Shown here: positions 7,079 through 15,715 of the stretch, piece by piece
Layout of the letters: each line of letters starts with the position of its first letter
How positions within the stretch are numbered: the first letter of the stretch is position 1
NCBI GenBank assembly: GCA_036563505.1
Contig: DATCMH010000002.1
Coordinates: 186,001 to 250,000, forward strand
Length of the DNA: 64,000 nucleotides
Direction: 5' to 3'
Source of the DNA: DATCMH01 sp036563505
GTDB lineage: Bacteria; Pseudomonadota; Alphaproteobacteria; Rhizobiales; Beijerinckiaceae
Translations under genes and position numbers: made by a program
Notes under the pieces: model-generated
Database searches by the model: none
The model's input: the letters and a program-made list of their open reading frames with translations, nothing else
What the model was told of the DNA's origin: nothing

Positions 7079-8713
7079 ATGGCAAACGCGAAAGTCTACG
7101 GCGCGGCGGACGCCGCCCATCACGACCACGATCACGGCGTCCCGGGCTTCTGGAAGCGGTGGTTCTACTCGACGAACCACAAGGACATCGGCACGCTCTA
7201 CCTCATCTTTGCGTTCTGCGCGGGCGTGGTCGGCGCCTTCCTGTCCTTCGGCATCCGCATGGAGCTGGAGCAGCCGGGCCTGCAGTACTTCTCGAACCCG
7301 CAGACCTACAACGTGTTCGTGACGGGCCACGGCCTCATCATGGTATTCTTCATGGTGATGCCGGCCCTCATCGGCGGCTTCGGCAACTGGTTCGTGCCGC
7401 TCATGATCGGCGCGCCGGACATGGCGTTCCCGCGCATGAACAACATTTCGTTCTGGCTCACCGTTTCGGCTTTCATGCTGCTGGTGATCTCCCTCTTCGT
7501 GGAGGGCGCGCCGGGCGCGAACGGCTTCGGCGGCGGCTGGACGGTCTACCCGCCCCTTTCGGTGCAGGGCCATCCCGGACCGGCGCTCGACTTCGGCATC
7601 CTGTCGCTGCACCTCGCGGGCGCGGCCTCGATCCTGGGCGCCATCAACTTCATCACCACGATCCTGAACATGCGGGCGCCGGGCATGACCCTGCACAAGA
7701 TGCCCCTGTTCGCCTGGGCGATGCTGGTGACGGCGTTCCTGCTGCTCCTGTCGCTGCCGGTTCTCGCCGGCGCGATCACGATGCTGCTCACCGACCGCAA
7801 CTTCGGCACGACCTTCTTCGACCCGGCCGGCGGCGGCGACCCGATCCTGTACCAGCACCTGTTCTGGTTCTTCGGCCACCCCGAAGTCTACATCATGATC
7901 CTGCCGGCCTTCGGCATCGTCTCGCACATCATCTCGACCTTCTCGAAGAAGCCGATCTTCGGCTATCTCGGCATGGCCTATGCGATGGTGGCGATCGGCG
8001 TGGTCGGCTTCGTGGTGTGGGCGCACCACATGTACACGGTCGGGCTCTCGCTGCAGACGCAGGCCTACTTCGTCTTCGCGACGATGGTCATCGCCGTGCC
8101 GACGGGCGTGAAGATCTTCTCCTGGATCGCGACGATGTGGGGCGGCTCGATCCGCTTCACGGCGGCGATGCACTGGGCGATCGGCTTCGTGTTCCTGTTC
8201 ACGGTGGGCGGCGTCACGGGCGTGGTGCTCGCCAACGCGCCGGTCGACCGCTACCTCCACGACACCTACTACGTCGTGGCGCACTTCCACTACGTGCTGT
8301 CGCTCGGCGCCGTGTTCGTGATCTTCGCGGGCATCTACTACTGGTTCCCGAAGATCACGGGCTACATGATCCCGGAATGGGCCGGCAAGCTGCATTTCTG
8401 GCTCGCCTTCATCGGCGCCAACGTGCTGTTCTTCCCGATGCACTTCCTCGGGCTCGCCGGCATGCCGCGCCGCTACGCGGACTACCCGGACGCCTTCGCC
8501 GGCTGGCACCACGTTGCGACCATGGGCGGCCACATCTTCGCGGTGGGCATGGTGGTCTTCGTGATCGGCGTGGCGCTGGCCTTCATCCGCAAGCAGCAGG
8601 CGGCGGCCAATCCCTGGGGCGAGGGCGCCACGACCTTGGAATGGACGCTGCCGTCGCCGCCGCCCTTCCACCAGTTCGAGACCCTGCCGCGCATCGCGGA
8701 CACGCATCACTGA
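7079..8713 (+). CDS. ctaD: Cytochrome c oxidase subunit I
   Basis: The 544-residue catalytic subunit with 12 membrane segments carrying heme a and the heme a3-CuB center; it reduces oxygen to water and pumps protons. Hallmarks are FYSTNHKDIGTLYLIF at the N-terminus, WFFGHPEVYIMILPAFG (CuB His with the cross-linked Tyr), VWAHHMYTVG (paired CuB His) and HDTYYVVAHFHYVLS (heme ligands). The N-terminal tail has a His/Asp-rich stretch (HHDHDHG). It starts 36 nt after ctaC. Confidence 0.97.
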   Translation: MANAKVYGAADAAHHDHDHGVPGFWKRWFYSTNHKDIGTLYLIFAFCAGVVGAFLSFGIRMELEQPGLQYFSNPQTYNVFVTGHGLIMVFFMVMPALIGGFGNWFVPLMIGAPDMAFPRMNNISFWLTVSAFMLLVISLFVEGAPGANGFGGGWTVYPPLSVQGHPGPALDFGILSLHLAGAASILGAINFITTILNMRAPGMTLHKMPLFAWAMLVTAFLLLLSLPVLAGAITMLLTDRNFGTTFFDPAGGGDPILYQHLFWFFGHPEVYIMILPAFGIVSHIISTFSKKPIFGYLGMAYAMVAIGVVGFVVWAHHMYTVGLSLQTQAYFVFATMVIAVPTGVKIFSWIATMWGGSIRFTAAMHWAIGFVFLFTVGGVTGVVLANAPVDRYLHDTYYVVAHFHYVLSLGAVFVIFAGIYYWFPKITGYMIPEWAGKLHFWLAFIGANVLFFPMHFLGLAGMPRRYADYPDAFAGWHHVATMGGHIFAVGMVVFVIGVALAFIRKQQAAANPWGEGATTLEWTLPSPPPFHQFETLPRIADTHH

Positions 8714-8802
8714 CGCGAGGCTGGGGCGCCCGCCGAGAGGCCGCCCCTCCTTCCCCGAGGGCTCGCTCGAGCCTTCCGGCAAGGAGCTCCCGACGAGACG
8801 CG

Positions 8803-8820
8803 AGGGCGCTGCGGCGCCCT
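8803..8820 (+). terminator. Possible hairpin after ctaD
   Basis: A seven-base-pair perfect stem AGGGCGC/GCGCCCT with a TGCG loop lies 90 nt after the ctaD stop, followed by TCTGTCAT. With so few T residues it could be a weak terminator or an mRNA-stabilising hairpin between ctaD and ctaB. The 184 bp gap shows no other gene. Confidence 0.35.
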
Positions 8821-8897
8821 TCTGTCATCAAGGGCCCGGAGCAAACACCTGATCTTCGCCCGGCGGAGAGAGGGATCGGACACGGTAACCGCTGCGC

Positions 8898-9863
8898 ATG
8901 ACCACGCTGACGAACTCCTTCGCCGACGCCGCGCCCGAGGCGATCAGTTCGCCCGGAGAGGTGGGCGACTACTTCGCACTCCTGAAGCCCCGGGTGATGT
9001 TCCTCGTCGTGTTCACGGCGCTCGTCGGCATGGTGGTGACGCCCTCGCAGGTGCATCCCGTCCTTGCCTTCGCCTCCCTCCTGATGATCGCGGTGGGCGC
9101 GGGCGCCTCGGGCTGCCTGAACATGTGGTGGGACGCGGACATCGACGCCGTGATGACCCGCACGGCGAAGCGCCCCATCCCCGCCGGCCGCATCCTGCCG
9201 GGCGAAGCGCTCTCCTTCGGCCTGACCCTGTCAGTCGGCTCCGTGCTGGTGCTGGGGCTCGCCGCGAACTGGCTCGCCGCGGGGCTTCTCGCCTTCACGA
9301 TCTTCTTCTACGCCGTCGTCTACTCCATGTGGCTGAAGCGCTCGACGGCGCAGAACATCGTCATCGGGGGTGCGGCCGGCGCCCTGCCGCCGATCGTCGG
9401 ACAGGCCGCGGTGAGCGGAGGCGTCGGCCTCGAGTCGCTCGTGCTCTTCCTCGTGATCTTCCTGTGGACTCCGCCCCATTTCTGGGCGCTGGCGCTGCTG
9501 AAGTCGGGCGATTACGAGCGGGCCGGCATTCCGATGCTCCCGAACGTGAAGGGCGCTGACGCGACCCGCACGCAGATCCTCGCCTACACGCTTGCGCTCG
9601 TTCCTGTCGGATTGGCGCCCGCGGCGCTCGGCTTCGGCGGCGTGGCCTACCTCGTGGTCGGGATCCCGGCGAGCGCGGCGATGCTGGCGCTCGCGGTCCA
9701 GGTCTACCGGCTGCGCGAGGGCGAGCCGGCGGCCCGCGCGGCGCAGCATCTCTTCGGCTTTTCGATCCTCTACCTGCTCCTGCTCTTCGCCGTGCTGCTG
9801 GCAGAGCAATCCTTCGGCTTGTACCGCCCCGTCGCCGCGTTGCTGGGGCTTGGCCTTGCATGA
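8898..9863 (+). CDS. ctaB: Protoheme IX farnesyltransferase (heme O synthase)
   Basis: A 321-residue UbiA-family membrane prenyltransferase that adds the farnesyl group to heme B to give heme O, the precursor of heme a for subunit I. The first Asp-rich motif, NMWWDADIDAVMTRTAKRP, and the second region, WTPPHFWALALLKSGDYERAGIPM, match CyoE/CtaB. About nine membrane segments can be traced. The ATG is at 8898, and the stop overlaps the following 48-residue gene as ATGA. Confidence 0.96.
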   Translation: MTTLTNSFADAAPEAISSPGEVGDYFALLKPRVMFLVVFTALVGMVVTPSQVHPVLAFASLLMIAVGAGASGCLNMWWDADIDAVMTRTAKRPIPAGRILPGEALSFGLTLSVGSVLVLGLAANWLAAGLLAFTIFFYAVVYSMWLKRSTAQNIVIGGAAGALPPIVGQAAVSGGVGLESLVLFLVIFLWTPPHFWALALLKSGDYERAGIPMLPNVKGADATRTQILAYTLALVPVGLAPAALGFGGVAYLVVGIPASAAMLALAVQVYRLREGEPAARAAQHLFGFSILYLLLLFAVLLAEQSFGLYRPVAALLGLGLA

Positions 9864-10006
9864 GCCCACGTCCCGACCGCACCCCGGAGCAGCGCCGCAG
9901 GCAGCGCTCCCTCGCCATCGCCCTGGCGCTCGGGGCGCTGGTGCTCCTGTTCTACGCGATCACCATCGCCAAGCTCGGCCCCGGCGTCCTGCGCCGGCCG
10001 ATGTGA
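9860..10006 (+). CDS. Short one-TM protein of the cox operon (CoxF-like)
   Basis: A 48-residue protein (MSPRPDRTPEQRRRQRSLAI...) with a basic N-terminal tail and one membrane helix at about residues 18-38, ending VLRRPM. Small single-span proteins of this layout lie between ctaB and ctaG in many alphaproteobacterial oxidase operons (often labelled CoxF or hypothetical). The start overlaps the ctaB stop by ATGA, which implies coupled translation, and ctaG follows 19 nt later. A role in oxidase assembly is inferred from position only. Confidence 0.8.
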   Translation: MSPRPDRTPEQRRRQRSLAIALALGALVLLFYAITIAKLGPGVLRRPM

Positions 10007-10025
10007 GGCGCCCGGGACCGACACG

Positions 10026-10616
10026 ATGACCGACACGCCCGCTCGTACTCCCCAGGCCCGCGCCGCCCAGCGCACCGCCGTCCTGTGTGCCAGCCTCGCG
10101 GTCGGCATGGTGGGCTTGGCTTACGCCTCCGTGCCCCTCTACGACCTGTTCTGCCGCATGACGGGCTTCGGCGGCACGCCGATCGTCCGCACCACGGATG
10201 CGACCGGCGTCCTCGACCGCACCATCGCGGTGCGCTTCGACTCCAACGTCGCGCCGGGGCTCAACTGGCGCTTCCAGCCGGAGGCGAGCAAGGTCGAGGT
10301 CAAGCTCGGCCAGACCACCACGGTCATGTACAAGGTCACCAACGTGGGCCCGACGCCGTCGACGGGGATCGCCACCTTCAACGTGCAGCCGGCCTTGGCC
10401 GGCGCCTATTTCGTGAAGCTGCAGTGCTTCTGCTTCCAGGAGCAGACCTTGCAGCCGGGCGAAACCATCGAGTCGGCCGTGGTGTTCTACGTCGATCCCG
10501 CCTTGGCGAGCGATCCGAACACCAAGGATTACAGCGCCATCACCCTGTCCTACACCTACTTCCCGGCCAAGAGCCTGCCCGCGGCCTCCGCGAGCCTCGT
10601 GCCGCGGTCGAACTGA
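10026..10616 (+). CDS. ctaG: Cytochrome c oxidase assembly protein CtaG (Cox11 family)
   Basis: A 196-residue periplasm-facing copper chaperone that delivers Cu to the CuB site of subunit I. There is one N-terminal membrane anchor (about residues 18-38), then SVPLYDLFCRMTGFGGTP, the beta-barrel domain, and the copper-binding motif KLQCFCFQEQTL with the CFC cysteines at about 134-136. The full family length is present. It is in the same transcription unit as ctaB and the 48-residue protein. Confidence 0.96.
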   Translation: MTDTPARTPQARAAQRTAVLCASLAVGMVGLAYASVPLYDLFCRMTGFGGTPIVRTTDATGVLDRTIAVRFDSNVAPGLNWRFQPEASKVEVKLGQTTTVMYKVTNVGPTPSTGIATFNVQPALAGAYFVKLQCFCFQEQTLQPGETIESAVVFYVDPALASDPNTKDYSAITLSYTYFPAKSLPAASASLVPRSN

Positions 10617-10703
10617 ACATCGAACGCGTGACAAGGGCCGCGCGCCCGGCTTAAAACGCCACGCGAGAACGCTTAGAACGAAGGCGACGGAGACACCTTC
10701 CCC

Positions 10704-11570
10704 ATGGCCGAGGCCCACGCCAAGCACCACGATTATCACCTCGTCGATCCGAGCCCGTGGCCGCTCATCGGCTCGCTCTCGGCGCTCATCATGGCCATCG
10801 GCGCCGTGATGACGATGAAGACGCTCCAGGTCGCGGGCCTCAAGATCGGTCCCTACATCTTCGGCGCGGGCGTCATCGGCGTGCTCTACACGATGCTCGC
10901 CTGGTGGCGGGACGTGGTGTCTGAGGCCACCTACCAAGGCCATCACACCCGGGTGGTGCAGCTCCACCACCGCTACGGCATGATCATGTTCATCGCCTCC
11001 GAGGTGATGTTCTTCGTCGCGTGGTTCTGGGCCTATTTCGACGCCTCGCTCTACCCGGCCGATCCGCTGCAGTTCCAGCGTTCCGAGCTCACCGCCGGCG
11101 CCTGGCCGCCGAAGGGCATCGAGACCTTCGACCCCTGGCACCTGCCCCTGCTGAACACCCTGATCCTGCTCACCTCGGGCACGACGGTGACCTGGGCCCA
11201 CCACGCGCTGCTGCACGACGACCGCAAGGGCCTCAAGACCGCGCTGTGGCTCACCATCGTGCTCGGCGTGCTCTTCTCGATCTGCCAGGCCTACGAGTAC
11301 GGCCACGCGGCCTTCGGCTTCAAAGGGCACATCTACGGCGCCACCTTCTTCATGGCGACGGGCTTCCACGGCGCGCACGTTATCATCGGCACCATCTTCC
11401 TGGCGGTCTGCCTCTACCGGGTCTACCAGAGCCATTTCACGCCGCAGCAGCACCTCGGCTTCGAGTTCGCCGCCTGGTACTGGCACTTCGTTGACGTGGT
11501 CTGGCTGTTCCTCTTCGCCGCGATCTACGTCTGGGGCGCGGGCTCCGGCCACGCCGCCGGCGCGAGCTGA
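10704..11570 (+). CDS. ctaE: Cytochrome c oxidase subunit III
   Basis: A 288-residue subunit III with seven membrane helices that stabilises the oxidase. Typical blocks are HHDYHLVDPSPWPLIGS, GMIMFIASEVMFFVAWFWAY (with the conserved membrane Glu) and GFHGAHVIIGTIFL, with a C-terminal FAAWYWHFVDVVWLFLF. The ATG is at 10704, 87 nt after ctaG. A hairpin terminator candidate follows the stop. Confidence 0.97.
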   Translation: MAEAHAKHHDYHLVDPSPWPLIGSLSALIMAIGAVMTMKTLQVAGLKIGPYIFGAGVIGVLYTMLAWWRDVVSEATYQGHHTRVVQLHHRYGMIMFIASEVMFFVAWFWAYFDASLYPADPLQFQRSELTAGAWPPKGIETFDPWHLPLLNTLILLTSGTTVTWAHHALLHDDRKGLKTALWLTIVLGVLFSICQAYEYGHAAFGFKGHIYGATFFMATGFHGAHVIIGTIFLAVCLYRVYQSHFTPQQHLGFEFAAWYWHFVDVVWLFLFAAIYVWGAGSGHAAGAS

Positions 11571-11599
11571 CGCGCGCGCGATCCGATCTCCACATGACG

Positions 11600-11621
11600 A
11601 AGGGCGGCGCGAGCCGCCCTT
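11600..11621 (+). terminator. Intrinsic-terminator-like hairpin after ctaE
   Basis: A perfect nine-base-pair stem, AAGGGCGGC with GCCGCCCTT around a GCGA loop, begins 29 nt after the ctaE stop and is followed by TCTCGTT. The T tract is weak but the stem is strong for a GC-rich genome. The next gene (DUF983) is 45 nt downstream, so read-through is possible. Confidence 0.6.
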
Positions 11622-11666
11622 TCTCGTTCCAAGGCTGAGGCCTTCAGAAGCCCGCGAGGCGCCGAC

Positions 11667-12038
11667 GTGGATTACGACCGCTCTCCTCCCCCGCCTGTCT
11701 CCACGGGTCTGCGCGGCCGCTGCCCGCGCTGCGGCCAGGGCCGCCTCTTCTCCGGTTTTCTCGCGGTGCGTCCCGCCTGCGAATCCTGCGGCCTCGACTT
11801 TTCCTTCGCGGATGCCGGCGACGGCCCGGCCTTCTTCGTGATGAGCATCGTCGGCATCGTCGTGGTGGCCCTGGCGCTCTGGACCGAGTTCACCTACGAG
11901 CCGCCGCTCTGGGTGCACGCGGCCTTGTGGCTGCCCCTCTCGACCATCCTGAGCCTCGGACTCGTTCGGCCCCTCAAGGGCCTGATGGTGGCCGTGCAAT
12001 ACGCCAACAAGGCCGAGGAGGGCCGCTGGCAGAAATGA
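11667..12038 (+). CDS. DUF983 family membrane protein
   Basis: A 123-residue protein with an N-terminal zinc-ribbon-like pair of CxxC motifs (RGRCPRCGQGRLF and ACESCGLDF) followed by two membrane segments (about residues 57-75 and 80-98). DUF983 genes commonly sit between ctaE and surf1 in alphaproteobacterial oxidase clusters, suggesting a role in oxidase biogenesis, but no biochemical function is known to me. The start is GTG at 11667. The stop overlaps the surf1 start (ATGA). Confidence 0.88.
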   Translation: MDYDRSPPPPVSTGLRGRCPRCGQGRLFSGFLAVRPACESCGLDFSFADAGDGPAFFVMSIVGIVVVALALWTEFTYEPPLWVHAALWLPLSTILSLGLVRPLKGLMVAVQYANKAEEGRWQK

Positions 12039-12769
12039 CGGAGCTCCGCCGTGCGGGGCTTCTCTGGCCCGGCCTCGCGACGCTCGTGGCGCTGGCGATC
12101 CTGATCGGCCTCGGCAGCTGGCAGCTCCAGCGCAAGGCCTGGAAGGAGAACCTGATCGCCCAGGTCGACGCCCGGGCTCACGGTGCCCCGCAGCCCTTGC
12201 CCCCCGAGGCGCGCTGGCCCGACTGGAAGGCCGAGGACGAGGAGTTCCGGCGCGTCACGGCTCAGGGTCGGCTCGAGCCCGACAAGACCGTGCTCCTCAA
12301 CGGCATCCTGCCCGGCGCGACCCGGGGCATGCCGCTCCAGGGCTACTACGTCTTCGCGCCGCTGCGCCTTGAGGATGGCGGCACGGTGATGATCAATCGG
12401 GGCTTCATCCCCTCCGAGCTGAAGGATCAGCCCGGGACGCCCTGGCGCGGCGAGGCGGGCCCGACCACTCTCAACGGTCTCCTGCGCGCCCCTGAGCGGC
12501 GCAGCCTCTTCGTGCCCGAGAACGACCCCGCCCGGGAGACCTGGTTCGTTCGCGATGTCGGCGAAATGGCTCGGGCGCGCGGCCTTGACCGGGTCGCTCC
12601 CTTCTACGTCGAGGTCGAAAACACGCCCGGAGCGCCGCCTTGGCCGAAGCCGGGCCAAGCCTTCGTCGACCTGCCCAACAATCACCTGCAATACGCCCTG
12701 ACCTGGTTCGGCATCGCCGCGACCCTGCTCGGGGTTTTCGGGGTGTTCGCGCGACAGAGGCTGCGTTGA
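12035..12769 (+). CDS. surf1: SURF1 family cytochrome oxidase biogenesis protein
   Basis: A 244-residue protein with terminal membrane helices (about residues 8-28 and 222-240) flanking a periplasmic domain, as in Surf1/Shy1, which help place heme a in subunit I. Typical segments are LIGLGSWQLQRKAWKE, VMINRGFIP and the C-terminal NNHLQYALTWFGIAAT. ATG 12035 overlaps the DUF983 stop. A longer open frame from 11927 is rejected because it would overlap DUF983. Confidence 0.93.
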   Translation: MTELRRAGLLWPGLATLVALAILIGLGSWQLQRKAWKENLIAQVDARAHGAPQPLPPEARWPDWKAEDEEFRRVTAQGRLEPDKTVLLNGILPGATRGMPLQGYYVFAPLRLEDGGTVMINRGFIPSELKDQPGTPWRGEAGPTTLNGLLRAPERRSLFVPENDPARETWFVRDVGEMARARGLDRVAPFYVEVENTPGAPPWPKPGQAFVDLPNNHLQYALTWFGIAATLLGVFGVFARQRLR

Positions 12770-12804
12770 CTTCCAGGTGAAGTCCGGAAGTTCGTCCCAA
12801 GCCC

Positions 12805-12924
12805 TCACCTCATCCTGAGGCGGCCGGCGCCAGCCGGCCCTCGAAGGAGGGCTCCAGTGACGTCAACGGTCCTGGAGCCCTCCTTCGAGGCTCAGGCTTC
12901 GCCTTCGCACCTCAGGATGAGGAG
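12805..12924. repeat. Long dyad repeat (family D) between surf1 and the beta-barrel gene
   Basis: A 120 bp inverted repeat bounded by CCTCATCCTGAGG and CCTCAGGATGAGG. The centre is a perfect 17 bp stem (12841-12857 with 12872-12888; TCGAAGGAGGGCTCCAG and its complement) with a 14 nt loop that itself contains TGACGTCA. It lies between two genes converging from the two strands, so it could act as a bidirectional terminator. Similar CTCATCCTGAGG elements are common in Hyphomicrobiales genomes. Confidence 0.9.
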
Positions 12925-12961
12925 CGCGGGTCGGATCAGCCGTCTTCAATGGAGACATCAC

Positions 12962-14506
12962 TCACGGCTGGAAGCGCAGACCCACCAGGAACACGTTGGC
13001 GGTGTAGTCGGAGCCTTCCGCCGTGCTCTTGAGGCGCTCGTGGGTGAAGCTCGCTTTGAGCGCGACGGAGCGGGTGAGCTTGTATTCCATCTTGGCCGAG
13101 GCAGCGTAGCCCTGCTCGCGCAGCCGCACGCCCTTGTAGTCGGCGTCGGTGAGGCTGAGCGCCCCGATGACGCTGAGGTTGCGGCGAAGATCATGCTGCA
13201 CCTCCAGCGTCGCCGTGCGGATGATCGCGCCGCTCGAGCCCTCGAGCGTGGTCTCGCCGAGCTGGCTCGTGCCGCGCAGGCGCACGGTGGTGAGGGGTGT
13301 CGCCTGCCAGATCAGGGCCGCGTCGGCGATGGGTCCGCGCATGTCGCGCAGGCGCGGATCGTCGTAGCGCCGCTGCTGGTAGCCCGCTGAGACCTCGCCC
13401 GTGAGGATGCGCGAGAGCTCGAACGTGGTGCCCGCCTTCAGGCTCACGCCGTCGGACGAGCGGGCATAGCCGGTGAAATCCACCGTGCGATCGTAGTCCC
13501 GGGTGTCGATCCCGGCCTCGACGAAGGGGATCAGGCCCGGCGTCAGCTCGTAGCCGGCGCGAAGGGACAGTTCGTACTGGGTTCGGTCGCGGTCGCTCTG
13601 GTCGAGGAGGCTGCCGTCCGAGAGCCGCGCGTCGTCGTAGACCGTGCGATCGATGGAGCCCTTGAGGCCGAGCAGGAGGTGGTTCATCCGGTGCGTGACG
13701 CCGAGCGACGCGCCGCTCCGGGCGATGAGCGGCCGGTCGACGATTCCCGTCTCGCGGAGGTCGGGGCTGCCCGGGCGCAGGGTGTCGAGCTCGAAGCGGC
13801 CCTCGAGATCGAAGCGGGTGTCCCGTGAGGCGTCGAGACGCAGGTTGATCTTGCCGGCGCCCTCCGGGCGATCGGCCCCCTTCACGTCCGGATAGGCGCT
13901 GTAGGCGCCGCGCAAGGAGCCGGAGAACTCGTGGACCGACCAGTCGCTCTGGAGGCGCAGCTCGCCTTCCGTGCGGCTGACGAGGGAGCCTTTGCGCGCC
14001 CTCTCGACCCGGTTCGGGTTCGAGTCATGGCCGACGGATTGCTCGATGGCCGGAAAAACCGTGAGGCCGCCGAGCCTGAGTCCGAGCGACGCATAGGGAT
14101 CGTCGGGCGGGGCGCGCCGGCGCCGGATGGCGAGGGGCTCGGCCGGCTCAGCCATGACGGCGACGGGAGCCTGGACCTCTCGCGCGACGCCGCTCGCGAT
14201 GGTCGGCACGCGCACAGGAGCCCTGACTTGGGCTCTCACCTGCACCCGCACCTGCGCCGCCGCGGCGCGGCGCTGCCGCCGGGTCGCGGATCGCTGGCCC
14301 GGACGGGCAGGCGCGGCCTCGGAAGGCTCCGAACCGCCGCGCGTCGCAGCGGCGGGGATGCTCAAAGGTCCTCGGCCGTCGTCGCGGCGCAGGCCAAGGC
14401 CTGCGTCCTGCGCGCGCGCGCCGAGCCCTGCGGCCACGCCCATCGCGACGAGCGCGACGGCGAGGGCCGCGGGACGGAAGGGAAAGGTCGGCCGCCGGTC
14501 GGTCAC
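12962..14506 (-). CDS. Outer-membrane beta-barrel protein (BBP2-like)
   Basis: A 514-residue exported protein with a signal peptide (hydrophobic AALAVALVAMGVAAGLGARA, about residues 12-32), a low-complexity periplasmic linker rich in Arg, Val and Ala (AAAAQVRVQVRAQVRAPVR) and then, from about residue 135, alternating beta strands to the C-terminus (SVALKASFTHERLK, NVFLVGLRFQP). This resembles the putative beta-barrel porin-2 family often found with exopolysaccharide genes. The strand alternation and aromatic-ended C-terminus are seen; the family name is inferred. The neighbouring kdsD gene also concerns the envelope. Confidence 0.75.
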   Translation of the reverse strand: MTDRRPTFPFRPAALAVALVAMGVAAGLGARAQDAGLGLRRDDGRGPLSIPAAATRGGSEPSEAAPARPGQRSATRRQRRAAAAQVRVQVRAQVRAPVRVPTIASGVAREVQAPVAVMAEPAEPLAIRRRRAPPDDPYASLGLRLGGLTVFPAIEQSVGHDSNPNRVERARKGSLVSRTEGELRLQSDWSVHEFSGSLRGAYSAYPDVKGADRPEGAGKINLRLDASRDTRFDLEGRFELDTLRPGSPDLRETGIVDRPLIARSGASLGVTHRMNHLLLGLKGSIDRTVYDDARLSDGSLLDQSDRDRTQYELSLRAGYELTPGLIPFVEAGIDTRDYDRTVDFTGYARSSDGVSLKAGTTFELSRILTGEVSAGYQQRRYDDPRLRDMRGPIADAALIWQATPLTTVRLRGTSQLGETTLEGSSGAIIRTATLEVQHDLRRNLSVIGALSLTDADYKGVRLREQGYAASAKMEYKLTRSVALKASFTHERLKSTAEGSDYTANVFLVGLRFQP

Positions 14507-14557
14507 GGGCCGCGGTCGCTCCGGGCGAGGCAGGGCCGTCGCGGATCGCGCCGGCGT

Positions 14558-14600
14558 GGTTAACGGACCTACAACGAGGGGGGTTAACGGCCCGTCAACG
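14558..14600. promoter_or_regulatory. 19 bp direct repeat with 24 bp period upstream of both divergent genes
   Basis: Two near-identical units begin at 14558 (GGTTAACGGACCTACAACG) and 14582 (GGTTAACGGCCCGTCAACG), differing at three of 19 positions. They lie in the intergenic region between the beta-barrel gene (minus) and kdsD (plus). The layout fits a regulator binding two direct half-sites spaced about two helical turns apart. The regulator is unknown. Confidence 0.55.
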
Positions 14601-14673
14601 CGGCCCCGCCACGGCGCCTCCGCCTCAGGCAGCCCCGGTCGCCGAAGCGCGAGGCCCGTGCTAAACGCGCGCC

Positions 14674-15669
14674 ATGACCAGACCTCAGTTCCTGGCCGTC
14701 CAGGAGACCGGCCCCATCGCCTCGGCCCTTCGCACGCTCGCCACGGAGCAGGACGGGATCGCGGCCCTGATCGCGGCTTTGCGCAACGGCCTCGAGGCGC
14801 CGTTCCGGGCGGCGGTGGAGCGCCTCGGCGCGGTGCAGGGGCGAGTAATCGTGACAGGCATGGGCAAGTCCGGCCATGTCGGGCGCAAGATCGCCGCGAC
14901 CCTCGCCTCCACCGGAACGCCGGCCTATTACGTCCACCCGGCCGAGGCGAGCCACGGCGATCTCGGCATGATCCGTCCCGACGACGCGATCCTGGCGCTC
15001 TCCTGGTCCGGCGAGACCACAGAACTCGCCGACCTCATCGCCTACGCCAAGCGCTTCCGCATCGTCCTTGTCGCGATCACGGCAAACGAGGGCTCGACGC
15101 TCGGCCGCCAAGCGGATGTCTGCCTCGCCTTGCCCAAGGCGCCGGAGGCCTGCCCCAACGGCCTCGCGCCCACGACCTCGACGACGATGCAGCTCGCGCT
15201 CGGCGACGCGCTCGCGGTGGCGCTGTTGGAGACGCGCGGCTTCTCGGCCCTGGATTTCGGGGTCTACCACCCTGGCGGCAAGCTCGGAGCCCAGCTCAAG
15301 CTGGTGCGCGACGTGATGCATACCGGCGAGCGCCTGCCCCTCGTGCCCGTCGGCGCGTCCATGAGCGAGGCAATCGCGGCGATCAGCGCCAAGGGGTTCG
15401 GCAGCGTCATCGTCGTCGAGCCCGACGGCCGGCTCGCCGGCATCGTGACGGACGGGGACCTGCGCCGGCACCTGCGCCCTGACCTGCCCACCCTGCCCGT
15501 CGAGACCGTAATGACGCGCGCCCCTCGCACCATCGGCCCGGACGCGCTTCTGGCCAAGGCTCTGGAGATCCAGGAGACCGCCAAGATCACCGCCCTCGTC
15601 GTCGTCGAGGACGAGCGCCCCGTCGGCCTCGTCCACTACCTCGACCTGCTCCGGGCGGGGGTGGCCTGA
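14674..15669 (+). CDS. kdsD: KpsF/GutQ-family D-arabinose 5-phosphate isomerase
   Basis: A 331-residue cytosolic isomerase converting ribulose 5-phosphate to arabinose 5-phosphate, the first step toward KDO for lipopolysaccharide. The SIS domain spans about residues 40-185 (VIVTGMGKSGHVGRKIAATL, SWSGETTELADLI), then two CBS domains (about 210-265 and 275-330; MHTGERLPLV, MTRAPRTI). The length matches the family. It is divergent from the beta-barrel gene. Confidence 0.94.
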   Translation: MTRPQFLAVQETGPIASALRTLATEQDGIAALIAALRNGLEAPFRAAVERLGAVQGRVIVTGMGKSGHVGRKIAATLASTGTPAYYVHPAEASHGDLGMIRPDDAILALSWSGETTELADLIAYAKRFRIVLVAITANEGSTLGRQADVCLALPKAPEACPNGLAPTTSTTMQLALGDALAVALLETRGFSALDFGVYHPGGKLGAQLKLVRDVMHTGERLPLVPVGASMSEAIAAISAKGFGSVIVVEPDGRLAGIVTDGDLRRHLRPDLPTLPVETVMTRAPRTIGPDALLAKALEIQETAKITALVVVEDERPVGLVHYLDLLRAGVA

Positions 15670-15715
15670 GGACATCTCGCGCGAGCCCTTTGTCCTCGGC
15701 CGCTCAGTCTGCCGG

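Noticed and set aside
7052..8782. A 576-codon minus-strand open frame opposite ctaD
   Set aside because: Antisense to subunit I; composition dominated by Arg, His, Glu and Val, typical of a shadow.
9960..11999. A 679-codon minus-strand open frame opposite ctaG-ctaE
   Set aside because: Antisense to well-defined oxidase genes, low complexity and no family motif.
14558..14600. CtrA-type binding site reading of the TTAA-containing repeats
   Set aside because: CtrA sites need TTAA-N7-TTAA; here the two TTAA blocks are 20 nt apart, so the match does not hold.
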